DNA from: an uncultured Clostridia bacterium
GTDB taxonomy: Bacteria > Bacillota > Clostridia > Christensenellales > UBA1242
Direction of reading: 5' to 3'
Length of the DNA stretch: 19,636 bases
Assembly (NCBI GenBank): GCA_904397185.1
Contig: CAJFOL010000082.1
Location: forward strand, 1-19,636
Under the pieces are notes generated by a model, which saw only the letters and a list, made by a program, of their open reading frames with translations, was not told the DNA's origin and did not search any database. This document shows positions 6,724-14,974 of the stretch, one piece after another (position 1 is the first letter of the stretch; every line of letters starts with the position of its first letter). Both the position numbers and the translations under genes were made by a program.

Positions 6724-6754
6724 AAACCTTAGACTTTGTCTCTAAGGTTTTTTT
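6724..6754 (+). terminator. Terminator of metG
   Basis: Perfect 10-bp arms AAACCTTAGA (6724-6733) and TCTAAGGTTT (6741-6750), a 7-nt loop, and a U run into 6754. It starts 6 nt after the stop codon. Confidence 0.9.
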
Positions 6755-6803
6755 ATGGCAAAAATATAGGTCTGTCTTTTTTTATTAAAATATCACAAAA
6801 AAC

Positions 6804-6832
6804 TTGATAAAAAGTACAAAATAAAGTACAAT
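6804..6832 (+). promoter_or_regulatory. Promoter of the cvpA-like/rsmH/ftsI operon
   Basis: TTGATA (6804-6809), a 17-bp spacer and TACAAT (6827-6832). Initiation near 6839 gives a leader of about 47 nt with AAGGAG at 6872-6877. No other clear promoter is seen before 13088. Confidence 0.55.
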
Positions 6833-6885
6833 AAAGTATAAAAACTTTGCAAAAAGTGGTAAAATTAGAATAAGGAGAAATCTCT

Positions 6886-9519
6886 ATGAGTGCATCAACA
6901 GTAAGTTTGATAGTAACATTAGTTTTTATTTTAATCTTAGTGATAGGCTTTTTTGTAGGCTTTTGGCGGGGGCTGAAAAAGTCAACGGCAAACCTCGTTT
7001 TTTCGGTGATTGCTGCAATAATTGCCTTTTTTGTTACTCCTTCAATAAGCAATGCCGTTTTGAATATACAGGTGGAGAGCAATGGGACAAATGTGCCATT
7101 AAGTCAATATATAGTGGACTCATTATCTCAAGATGAAAACATTGCCGTAATTATAGAGCGAAATCCAAATATCAAGACATTTATTCAAGCCCTTCCGAGT
7201 GCAATCGCCAACGTTCTTATTTTTATAATCGTTATGTGTGCATTGCAACTTGTAATATATATTATTTATAGAATTATTGCTTGCTTTACTTTTAAAACTC
7301 CTGTAGGCAAGAAAAAACATAGGCTCTTTGGAGGCCTCGTAGGTGTTGCAAAGGTCTTTTTGCTGACCATATTTGCCTTTATGCCACTTGCTGGACTTAT
7401 TGGACTTTATGATACACTTCAAGTATCTAATACAAGTTATTTGGTTCAAACCGCCGATAGCACAGAAGAGGTTGTTATTGACGACCCGACATTAAATTCC
7501 GAGAATGAGAGCGGACAAGGTGATACTGTAGGTGGAGATGAGGGCGAGGTTATCACTCCAACCACTGATGAAAATGAGCCAAGTTCAATAATAGATGACT
7601 ATGTTCCAGAGGAAGTAAATGAGATATTTTCTGGACTTGAAAACAATATGCTTATCAAGATTTGTGGCATTTTTGGGCTTGATAATGCGACATTTGATTA
7701 TTATTCTAAGGTAGATATAGAAGAAAATACCGTCTATATTAGACAGGAGATAGAACATATTTATCCTATTGCAAACTTTGCCTACAAAGTATCTAGCCAA
7801 GGGAATGTGGATATAGATTTTGAAGACGTAGACTATGAAAAATTAGAGACATTTATCAACAATTTCACAGATGGTGGCTTGTTTAAAGGTATAATCGTTG
7901 ATTTACTCAGTGATTTAATCCAAAATTACCAAGAATATCCATTTATTTCTACAAGTGAAGAACTTTCGCAAATACAGGATATCTTGGCACCTATTCAAGT
8001 TTCACTTCAAGAATACTCACAAAATCACGAAATGCTTGAGAGTTACTTTACACATGATATCAAAGAATTATTTAGTGCTGTAAAATCGGCAGGCGAAAGT
8101 GGACTTTTAGATAAGGCTATCAGCACTCAAAATGATGAGGAACTAATTGATGTGCTTTTTGCCGATGAAAATCTTTCGTACACCGAGGATGCCCTTGTAA
8201 ATATACTAGAGGTCAACATGGTTCGCGATGGAATCGCTCCGATAACACAACTTGCCCTTTCTCAACTTGGCGACCAGTTTGATGATGTAGGGGTAGACAC
8301 CTCCACATGGGGTGAACAAGATTGGCAAGACCTTGGCTCTTCTATTGTAAATATTGCAAACGATTATTTCAACTTAACAGAGACAGTAGATATTTTTGGG
8401 ATAATTGAGGACCCGACAATACTTGTTACCGATGAGAGCATAGATATTGGAAATGTGACCACTTCAGTAGGGAATATACTAGACGAGGCACTCAGCATAA
8501 AACTTCTTTACACAAGTGACGGACGGTCAATAATCGCAAAATTTTTGGAAGATAACAATTTAACTTTGCCAACCGAGCCAGTTTATGATGCAAACGGCGA
8601 AGCGGTTGAGATAGATTCATATAGTGATTTATTCTCATTTGTCTCACCAGCACTTAATCTTGTAAAACAAAATAACCTTTATCAAATACTAAACGATAGC
8701 CAGATGGAGACAATGCTTTCATCACTTGCAGACATTTTGTCACAAGAGGGGAACCACAACCTACTTTCACAGATAATCTTGCCTTTATCTCAGGTAGAGC
8801 CAACCAAAACCTTTATTGTGGATGATCTTATCAAAACTATAGACACCGAACTTGTATCTTTTGCAGACTTGCAATCATATTCCGATTGGAAGAATGACCT
8901 TGGATATATCACCGATCTTCTTGTAACAGTAAACTCTCTTTCTGATGAAAGCGAAACAAGTTATCTTACCCTTGTCTTAAATGGCAATTTGAATGCAATT
9001 TTAGATGATGCTACTGGCGAAGAACTAACAAGCATTTTAAAACCTGTACTCTATGCAAAATCGACTTCAAGTTTAAGAGATAATATGTTTGACAAGTTAG
9101 AACAGGTGGCAAATGATTTGACAGATGAGCCAAATCAAATTGATATCTCTTTAGTAACCCTTATAGAAGGCGACAGTGAAGACCAAGCAGACGAGATATG
9201 CGACATATTCAATTCATTTGTAGAACTCAACAAAGTCTATAGCGAAGGTGCAACTATAAAAGAACTAGATAAGACCGTTCTCGGCCAATTCTTGACTAGA
9301 CTTCAGGCAAATGCTTATAGAACCTTGCTGTCGGATAAGAGCGAGACAGGACTATTTAACAATATGTTTGTCAACTTAATGGATACAATAAATAGCCAAT
9401 ATCAAGACGTTATAGAATTGTCCGAAGAATTACAAACCATGCTTGCAGTAGACAACTATCCATACATTAATTTTACAGATTTATTTGACCTCATAGAAGA
9501 AGTGGAATCTTATTTATAA
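6886..9519 (+). CDS. CvpA-family membrane protein with very long extracytoplasmic region
   Basis: The 877 residues begin with a CvpA-type module (colicin V production family). TM1 is near residues 6-28 and is followed by GFWRGLKKS, matching the family's G-x-x-R-G turn. TM2 is near 33-50, TM3 near 102-130, and HRLFGGLVGVAKVFLLTIFAF near 144-165 gives TM4. Family members are normally about 160-220 residues. Here roughly 700 further residues follow, acidic and mostly helical, without more membrane spans, and probably on the outer face. I recognise no domain in that part. CvpA proteins have roles in envelope integrity and secretion, but the biochemical function is unsettled. The gene lies 11 nt before rsmH, so it is very likely first in the cell-division operon, suggesting an envelope or division role (inference). 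Confidence 0.8.
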   Translation: MSASTVSLIVTLVFILILVIGFFVGFWRGLKKSTANLVFSVIAAIIAFFVTPSISNAVLNIQVESNGTNVPLSQYIVDSLSQDENIAVIIERNPNIKTFIQALPSAIANVLIFIIVMCALQLVIYIIYRIIACFTFKTPVGKKKHRLFGGLVGVAKVFLLTIFAFMPLAGLIGLYDTLQVSNTSYLVQTADSTEEVVIDDPTLNSENESGQGDTVGGDEGEVITPTTDENEPSSIIDDYVPEEVNEIFSGLENNMLIKICGIFGLDNATFDYYSKVDIEENTVYIRQEIEHIYPIANFAYKVSSQGNVDIDFEDVDYEKLETFINNFTDGGLFKGIIVDLLSDLIQNYQEYPFISTSEELSQIQDILAPIQVSLQEYSQNHEMLESYFTHDIKELFSAVKSAGESGLLDKAISTQNDEELIDVLFADENLSYTEDALVNILEVNMVRDGIAPITQLALSQLGDQFDDVGVDTSTWGEQDWQDLGSSIVNIANDYFNLTETVDIFGIIEDPTILVTDESIDIGNVTTSVGNILDEALSIKLLYTSDGRSIIAKFLEDNNLTLPTEPVYDANGEAVEIDSYSDLFSFVSPALNLVKQNNLYQILNDSQMETMLSSLADILSQEGNHNLLSQIILPLSQVEPTKTFIVDDLIKTIDTELVSFADLQSYSDWKNDLGYITDLLVTVNSLSDESETSYLTLVLNGNLNAILDDATGEELTSILKPVLYAKSTSSLRDNMFDKLEQVANDLTDEPNQIDISLVTLIEGDSEDQADEICDIFNSFVELNKVYSEGATIKELDKTVLGQFLTRLQANAYRTLLSDKSETGLFNNMFVNLMDTINSQYQDVIELSEELQTMLAVDNYPYINFTDLFDLIEEVESYL

Positions 9520-9530
9520 AAAGGACTATT

Positions 9531-10463
9531 ATGGAAGAATTTAAACACATTCCAGTCATGCTAAATGAAGTGATTGATGGGCTTGACATAAAAGAAAATG
9601 GTATTTACGTGGACTGCACGATAGGTGGCGGAGGTCATTCAAGGGAGATTTTAAAAAGGTTAAAGACTGGTCATCTTTATGGTTTTGACCGCGATGAAAA
9701 AGCCATTGAGACCTGCACCGAACGTTTTAAAGATAACAAAAACCTCACACTTATCCATGCCAATTACAAGGATGCTCCCGAGATTTTACAAGCACGAGGT
9801 GTGACAAAAATTGACGGATTTTTGATAGATTTAGGGGTCAGTTCCTATCAAATAGACACCGCTGAACGAGGATTTAGTTTTCTTCATAATGGCAGGCTAG
9901 ATATGAGAATGGATAGGTCGCAGTCAATTGATGCCTATCAAGTGGTAAACTATTACTCAAAAGAGAAATTGCTTGATATTTTATATAAATATGGTGAAGA
10001 AAGCAATGCAAAAAAAATAGTTGAAAATATCATTGCAAGACGAAAGATATCTCCAATAGAAACGACTGGCGAACTCAAAGAGATCATAGAGGAAAGTTTT
10101 CCAAAAAAGGTTATTTACGGCAAGGGCGGAGTGTCAAAGAAAACTTTTCAGGCAATCCGCATTGAAGTGAATGGAGAACTTGAAGGGCTTGATAGTTTGC
10201 TGTTTCAACTTATTTCTATGCTTAACAGTAAAGGACGAGGGGCAGTGCTGACCTTCCATAGTCTTGAAGACCGAATTGTAAAAAATGCCTTTAAACGTGA
10301 GGCGACCGATTGTTTATGTCCGCCAAAAACTCCAGTTTGCATTTGCGGGCATAAGAAGTCAATTGTTTTGGTCAATAGAAAGCCAATCACTGCAAGTGAG
10401 GAAGAACTTGCCTTAAATCCAAGAAGTAGCAGTGCAAAATTAAGGATTATTGAGAAAATTTAA
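9531..10463 (+). CDS. rsmH: 16S rRNA (cytosine-1402 N4) methyltransferase RsmH
   Basis: The 310-residue product matches RsmH (MraW) throughout. It begins HIPVMLNEVI and has the SAM-binding loop VDCTIGGGGHS, GFLIDLGVSSYQID, AERGFSFLHNGRLDMRMD, the FQAIRIEVNGEL block, TFHSLEDRIVKNAFK and the C-terminal NPRSSSAKLRIIEK. The enzyme methylates the 4-amino group of C1402 in the ribosomal decoding centre, using S-adenosylmethionine. In most bacteria this gene opens the division and cell-wall cluster between mraZ and ftsL. Here mraZ is missing and the CvpA-like gene takes its place. AAAGGA lies shortly before the ATG, and the spacing to the upstream stop is 11 nt, consistent with one transcript. Confidence 0.97.
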   Translation: MEEFKHIPVMLNEVIDGLDIKENGIYVDCTIGGGGHSREILKRLKTGHLYGFDRDEKAIETCTERFKDNKNLTLIHANYKDAPEILQARGVTKIDGFLIDLGVSSYQIDTAERGFSFLHNGRLDMRMDRSQSIDAYQVVNYYSKEKLLDILYKYGEESNAKKIVENIIARRKISPIETTGELKEIIEESFPKKVIYGKGGVSKKTFQAIRIEVNGELEGLDSLLFQLISMLNSKGRGAVLTFHSLEDRIVKNAFKREATDCLCPPKTPVCICGHKKSIVLVNRKPITASEEELALNPRSSSAKLRIIEKI

Positions 10464-10503
10464 AAAATATCTATTCATAATGCAAAAAGGGGGTTAATAT
10501 AAT

Positions 10504-11190
10504 ATGGAAGAGAAGACCATACTTGCTGAAATAAAGAAAGAGGAAGCAAAAGAGAACCCACAAAAGAGGACACTTGAAAAAATAGAGAAAAAATATATTG
10601 AACTTAAAGGCGAGACGGCAAAAGAACAGCCAGAAAAGCAGTTTGAGACAATAAAAAAGTCCGAAGAATATACAATCAATCCATTTTCTGCCTCGGCTTT
10701 TAAAAATGTTGAAACCGAGCAGGTCCATGATGAGCAAATTCAACAGACAGAGAATTTATCAGCAAGCAAATCTTCTATTATTGAAACACCCAACTATGAT
10801 TTTATTGAGACATTATCGGATGAGCAGAGAGAAAAGATATTCAAAATAGAGGATAATGTTGAAGAGAAGAGTGAAGCAAAACCTAAAACTAGCAAGTTTA
10901 AAATCATCATGTTTTCTATTTTGTTTGCTATTTTTGGTGTATGGGGAGTGGTAAATATTGCCGAACTTGACAGTTTATCATCTTCAATAAGCGACATAAC
11001 AAGCGAATATAATATGAATTTGTTATCATACCTTAATAATCTTCACAATATTGATGCGACAAACTCGCAGAATATGGAAAATCTATTTGAGACCATACCC
11101 AAGGACGAACTACCGCCAAACACAATAAGCGAGCAGTCAAATTGGTTTGATAGATTTTGCGATTTCATAGGTGGGCTATTTGGAGGATAG
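10504..11190 (+). CDS. Single-pass membrane protein in the FtsL position
   Basis: The 228-residue protein has a long, charged, Lys/Glu-rich cytoplasmic part (1-130), with likely coiled coil in the first 60 residues (EIKKEEAKENPQKRTLEKIEKK). One membrane segment follows (about 135-153, FKIIMFSILFAIFGVWGVV), then a short outer tail of about 75 residues ending in a Gly/Phe-rich FIGGLFGG. Its place between rsmH and the transpeptidase, and its single-pass topology, match FtsL, the divisome scaffold. However, sequence identity to FtsL cannot be judged by eye, and FtsL usually has a shorter inner part. AGGGGG lies 10 nt before the ATG, a rather long spacing. Its last codons contain the ribosome binding site of the next gene, suggesting translational coupling. 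Confidence 0.7.
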   Translation: MEEKTILAEIKKEEAKENPQKRTLEKIEKKYIELKGETAKEQPEKQFETIKKSEEYTINPFSASAFKNVETEQVHDEQIQQTENLSASKSSIIETPNYDFIETLSDEQREKIFKIEDNVEEKSEAKPKTSKFKIIMFSILFAIFGVWGVVNIAELDSLSSSISDITSEYNMNLLSYLNNLHNIDATNSQNMENLFETIPKDELPPNTISEQSNWFDRFCDFIGGLFGG

Positions 11191-11192
11191 TC

Positions 11193-13088
11193 TTGCAAAA
11201 ATTTTTTACTTTATTTTCATTAAAAAAGAGGATACTTGCCATTCTTTTGGTAATATCCTTTATTTTTTGTGCCTTAGTCGTAAGATTGTTTGTAATTCAA
11301 ATAATAAACGGCAGTTCTCTCCAACTTAGAGCAACAGACCAGTGGACACGAGATTTGTCAATAGTGGCACCGCGAGGAAGTATATACGACAGAACAGGCT
11401 CTACTCTTGCTGTAAGTTACACGACCTACAATGTCTATGTTAGGGCAAGAGAGGTCACATCTCCATCGCAGACGGCATACGTTTTGTCGCAGGAACTTGA
11501 CCTTGACTATGCAAGTGTTTACGAAAAGGTCACAAAACGTTCAGTCAGCGAAGTGCTAATTAAGATGCAGGTCGATGGCGAAACGGCTGAACAAATTTAT
11601 AATGCAAAACTAGATGGTGTATATTTGGCAGAGACAAGCGATAGATATTATCCAAATGGCAACCTCTTGTCACAGGTTTTGGGCTTTATTTCGGTAGATA
11701 ATGTTGGACAGACGGGAGTTGAGGCATATTATAATAACCTATTAAAAGGTGAGGATGGTTATAGTTATGTACAGAGCGACTTGCAGGGCAAGGAGATAGG
11801 AGGAAGTTTAAGATATTACGTGCCAGCCACTGCTGGAGATGATTTAATCCTCACAATAGATAGCAAAATGCAACTTATTTTGGAACAAGCACTTGAACAA
11901 ATTATGACAGAACAGTTGCCAAAATCGGTCGCAGGACTGATTATGGATGCCGACACCTCAGAAATTTTAGCCCTGTCCAATAAACCTAGTTTTGACCTAA
12001 ATGACGTGCCACGTGATGACCTTGAGCAACTTTTTGAGCAAAGCCGAATAAAGATTGTTACAGACATCTATGAGCCAGGCTCCACATTTAAGATTTTAAC
12101 AGTTGCAGCCGCCTTGGAAGAGGGACTTGTGTCGCTCGATGACACTTTTTATTGTCCTGGTTATAGAGTTATTGACGGCGAGCGGATAAAGTGTTGGAAG
12201 ACAATAGGGCATGGTCAGCAGACACTCGCAGAAGCCTTTGCAAATTCTTGCAACTGTTGTTTTATGGACCTTGCACTGAGACTTGGAGTTGACAAATTCT
12301 ATCAGTATATGGAAAAATTTGGCTTAGGCAAAAAGACAGGGATAGATATAGCAGGCGAGGGAAGTGGAATACTCATGCCAAAAAGTCAGGTTAGGACGGT
12401 AGACCTCGCTCGTATGGGTTTCGGTCATGCTGTGGCGGTCTCACCTATTCAACTTCTTTCTGCGGTAGCCTGCATAGTCAATGGCGGGACATACAATCAG
12501 CCAAAGGTGTTAAGTAAAATCATGAGTGACAGTGAAATAGAGGAAGTCGAGACCAAAGTTAGAGAACAAGGTGTAATAAGCGAAGAGACATCTCAGATAG
12601 TCAATTATCTTTTGGAGCGAGCCGAAAATAAGACAGGCAAGTACACCTTTGTTGAAGGGTATAACGTAGGTGGTAAAACAGGTACGGCACAAAAATATAG
12701 TGAAAGCGGTGGAATAGCGCAAGGCAAATATATATCAAGTTTTATTGGCACCTATCCAGCAGATGGCCCAAAATATATTGTCTTTATCATGGTTGATGAG
12801 CCGAGTGCAGGGGCATATTATGGAAGTATCGTGGCGGCACCATATGGGAAGATTGTATTTTCAAATTTATTTGAATATTTAGGGGAAGAAAAACAGGATG
12901 AGAGTGTGGTGGTGAAATATGTTACTATGCCAAACCTTGTAGGGCTAAGTTTGACTGAAGCCGCCGTTGAACTTAAAAAGTTGAATCTTTATTATGAACT
13001 TGACGGCGAGGGAGAGTATGTGACCGAGCAGTTGCCACCACCAGGAACGTCAATACAAGAGGGTACAACTGTAATCTTAATAACTTAA
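11193..13088 (+). CDS. Class B penicillin-binding protein with C-terminal PASTA domain (FtsI/SpoVD type)
   Basis: This is a membrane-anchored peptidoglycan transpeptidase of 631 residues. One TM helix (about 9-30) is followed by the dimerisation/pedestal domain beginning VAPRGSIYDRTGSTLAVS. The catalytic domain has the nucleophile motif STFK (S297, K300), SCN (352-354) and KTG (495-497). A single PASTA domain occupies about 575-631 (MPNLVGLSLTEAAVELKKLNL). I chose TTG at 11193 because GGAGG (11182-11186) sits 6 nt upstream; the in-frame TTG at 11157 lies inside the preceding gene without such a site. The new start is 2 nt after the upstream stop, so translation is probably coupled. A PASTA tail is typical of SpoVD and Gram-positive FtsI. 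The division (FtsI) role is favoured by the rsmH neighbourhood, but a sporulation role cannot be excluded. Confidence 0.93.
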   Translation: MQKFFTLFSLKKRILAILLVISFIFCALVVRLFVIQIINGSSLQLRATDQWTRDLSIVAPRGSIYDRTGSTLAVSYTTYNVYVRAREVTSPSQTAYVLSQELDLDYASVYEKVTKRSVSEVLIKMQVDGETAEQIYNAKLDGVYLAETSDRYYPNGNLLSQVLGFISVDNVGQTGVEAYYNNLLKGEDGYSYVQSDLQGKEIGGSLRYYVPATAGDDLILTIDSKMQLILEQALEQIMTEQLPKSVAGLIMDADTSEILALSNKPSFDLNDVPRDDLEQLFEQSRIKIVTDIYEPGSTFKILTVAAALEEGLVSLDDTFYCPGYRVIDGERIKCWKTIGHGQQTLAEAFANSCNCCFMDLALRLGVDKFYQYMEKFGLGKKTGIDIAGEGSGILMPKSQVRTVDLARMGFGHAVAVSPIQLLSAVACIVNGGTYNQPKVLSKIMSDSEIEEVETKVREQGVISEETSQIVNYLLERAENKTGKYTFVEGYNVGGKTGTAQKYSESGGIAQGKYISSFIGTYPADGPKYIVFIMVDEPSAGAYYGSIVAAPYGKIVFSNLFEYLGEEKQDESVVVKYVTMPNLVGLSLTEAAVELKKLNLYYELDGEGEYVTEQLPPPGTSIQEGTTVILIT

Positions 13089-13154
13089 AAATTGTTTTAA
13101 TATCTTATAATAACAAAAAAAATAATGTAAAATTGTGATAATCTCATCTTTTAC

Positions 13155-13183
13155 TTGATAAAATATTAAAAAAAATATAAAAT
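13155..13183 (+). promoter_or_regulatory. Promoter of first YugP-type gene, predicted leaderless
   Basis: TTGATA (13155-13160), a 17-bp spacer and TAAAAT (13178-13183). The -10 box ends only 6 nt before the ATG at 13190, and no ribosome binding site precedes that ATG. Confidence 0.5.
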
Positions 13184-13189
13184 ATAGTT

Positions 13190-13900
13190 ATGACAACAAC
13201 GTGGATAATAATTATTTGTGTAATCGTCTTTGCAGTACTACTTTGCTTTTTGCTGGCAGTTGCAAACTTTTCATACGACCGTTTTATGCAAAAATATAAA
13301 GAACTTGACAAAATCCCAATTCAGTCAGGGCTAACAACACTACAATTTATCAATCAGTTGAATTACAATGTCTTTCAAGGTAACTTGCAAATATTGCAGA
13401 TATCTCAGGTTGCAGGCGATGCATATGGCAATGGAAAGTTGTTTTTATCAACTCGCACAATAAGCAAGAATTCTATCGCTTCCTTTACCATTATTGCTCA
13501 TGAACTTGGTCATGCAAAACAGGATATGGAAGGCAATAAACTTAAAAGGCTGAAATTCCTTAGATATCTTGGCAAAGCACTTGGGGTACTTTTGCCACTA
13601 TGTTTGCTTGCTGGGGTAATACTGCTATTCTTTGGAGAGACTTATTTCACTTATGGACTTGTGCTACTTGGGTGTGGCGGTGCAATCTTCTTGCTTGCAC
13701 TTTTCAACAAACTCTTCACGATATCCATCGAAAAAGATGCTTCAAGCAAGGCAATAGCGCTTTTAAAAGACTACTTGACTGACAGTGAACTCCGCATAGC
13801 CAGACGGTTTTTAAAGGATGCAAGGCTTACCTATTGGGCTGACTTTTTGCAAATAATCTTAGGCTGGACGGGATTTTCAAAGAAAGGAAAGTTGTTTTAA
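13190..13900 (+). CDS. YugP-type membrane zinc metallopeptidase, divergent copy
   Basis: The 236-residue protein has an N-terminal TM (about 4-25), the zinc-binding HELGH motif (104-108) preceded by NSIASFTIIA, and two hydrophobic spans (about 130-175). These are followed by SIEKDASSKA, corresponding to the family's third-ligand region (usually PVExxAS.RA). This is the Zn-peptidase family typified by Bacillus YugP; substrates are unknown. Compared with the second copy at 14228, the DHYDPR segment before the active site is replaced by GDAYGNGK, so this is the divergent paralogue. There is no Shine-Dalgarno sequence; the start is defined by the first ATG after a promoter 6 nt away. The gene is followed by repeat DNA with no clear terminator. 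Confidence 0.85.
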   Translation: MTTTWIIIICVIVFAVLLCFLLAVANFSYDRFMQKYKELDKIPIQSGLTTLQFINQLNYNVFQGNLQILQISQVAGDAYGNGKLFLSTRTISKNSIASFTIIAHELGHAKQDMEGNKLKRLKFLRYLGKALGVLLPLCLLAGVILLFFGETYFTYGLVLLGCGGAIFLLALFNKLFTISIEKDASSKAIALLKDYLTDSELRIARRFLKDARLTYWADFLQIILGWTGFSKKGKLF

Positions 13901-13907
13901 AACACTC

Positions 13908-13972
13908 TCTCCGCTCGCACGCGTCCGCACCTAAGACGCGTCCGCACACTCGCTTACCTCTTCGCTTCACTT
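13908..13972. repeat. GC-rich intergenic repeat with 12-bp direct duplication
   Basis: ACGCGTCCGCAC is repeated exactly at 13919-13930 and 13936-13947. The following CACACTCGCTTACCTCTTCG resembles 2770-2800. The patch stands out against the almost pure A/T sequence next to it. Confidence 0.6.
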
Positions 13973-13979
13973 TATCAAA

Positions 13980-14217
13980 AAAACAAACTATTATAAATAG
14001 GAAGGAATTAAAAAATTATAAATAAAAATTAAAAAATTATAAATAAAAATTAAAAAATAAATAAAAAATAAAAAAATATAAAAATCAAATAAAATATCAA
14101 AAAATTATAGCAAAAATCAAATAAACTATTAAAAAATGACAAAAATTAAACAAAAAATATTAAGAAATTAAAAATTATCAAAAAATTGTAAAAAATAAAA
14201 TAAAAATCAAAAAAATA
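13980..14217 (+). other. Extremely A-rich gene-free tract
   Basis: About 240 bp with no gene. In the 120 bases 14041-14160 I count 86 A, 25 T, 7 C and 2 G. A 21-bp unit (ATTAAAAAATTATAAATAAA plus A) is tandemly repeated near 14012-14053. The A bias is on the coding strand of the gene that follows. No convincing promoter could be separated from the background. Confidence 0.7.
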
Positions 14218-14227
14218 AGGAGAAAAA

Positions 14228-14941
14228 ATGGAATATTATTTAGGATATATACTTTCAGGGGTGGCAATAATTATTTCAGTTATCATCGCACTTGTCGCAC
14301 AGGTGAAAGTCAACAATGCCTTTAACAAATATAAAGATGTGCCTTCGTCCTTGAATATGACGGGGAGAGAACTTGCCGAAAAACTTTCACAGGACAATAA
14401 TCTCGGACTCACTGTCAGGGAGTGCCAAGGCAGTTTGACCGACCATTATGACCCACGTGATAAGAGCATCAATATTTCACAGAGCAATTTTAACAACAAT
14501 TCGATAGCCTCACAGGCAATAGTAGCCCATGAGTTTGGTCATGCGATGCAAGATGCCGAAGGTTATGCCCCGTACAAGGTTAGACAGGTGGTGGTAAAGG
14601 TGAGCAACCTAGTCTCTCGTATGCTTATGCCACTTCTCATTATTGGTATTGTTTTGCAAGTCTTTCTAATGGGGATAGCGGGAAGTCTAGTGATTTATAT
14701 TTCAGTTGCCATCTATGCTGTGGCAGTTATTGCCAATCTTGTGACACTACCAGTCGAAATCAATGCCTCGTCTCGGGCAAAGGATATGTTGGTGCGAATA
14801 GGTGCGGGCAGTGACGAAGAAGTGCAGGCGACTGATAAGGTATTAAATGCTGCCGCCTTAACTTATGTAGCCTCATTAATGGTCTCACTTGCATATTTCT
14901 TGAGATTTTTATTCCTTTTGCTAATGTGGCGAAGAGATTAA
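14228..14941 (+). CDS. YugP-type membrane zinc metallopeptidase
   Basis: The 237 residues fit the YugP Zn-peptidase family well. There is an N-terminal TM (about 4-26), then TDHYDPRDKSINIS and NNNSIASQAIVAHEFGHAMQ with zinc-binding HEFGH (101-105). DAEGYAPYKVRQ follows, then two TM spans (about 135-180), LPVEINASSRA and a C-terminal hydrophobic segment. It is probably an integral-membrane protease; its natural substrate is unknown. AAGGAG lies 6 nt before the ATG. It is the more canonical of the two tandem copies. The first SHOCT membrane gene begins 33 nt downstream with no terminator between, so the two are probably co-transcribed. Confidence 0.9.
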   Translation: MEYYLGYILSGVAIIISVIIALVAQVKVNNAFNKYKDVPSSLNMTGRELAEKLSQDNNLGLTVRECQGSLTDHYDPRDKSINISQSNFNNNSIASQAIVAHEFGHAMQDAEGYAPYKVRQVVVKVSNLVSRMLMPLLIIGIVLQVFLMGIAGSLVIYISVAIYAVAVIANLVTLPVEINASSRAKDMLVRIGAGSDEEVQATDKVLNAAALTYVASLMVSLAYFLRFLFLLLMWRRD

Positions 14942-14974
14942 AAAGTGCGAAAAGATAAAAAATAGGAGATAAAG

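Noticed and set aside
10498..10503. TATAAT directly before the FtsL-position gene
   Set aside because: It abuts the ATG, leaving no room for initiation, and has no -35 partner. The gene is better explained as part of the operon.
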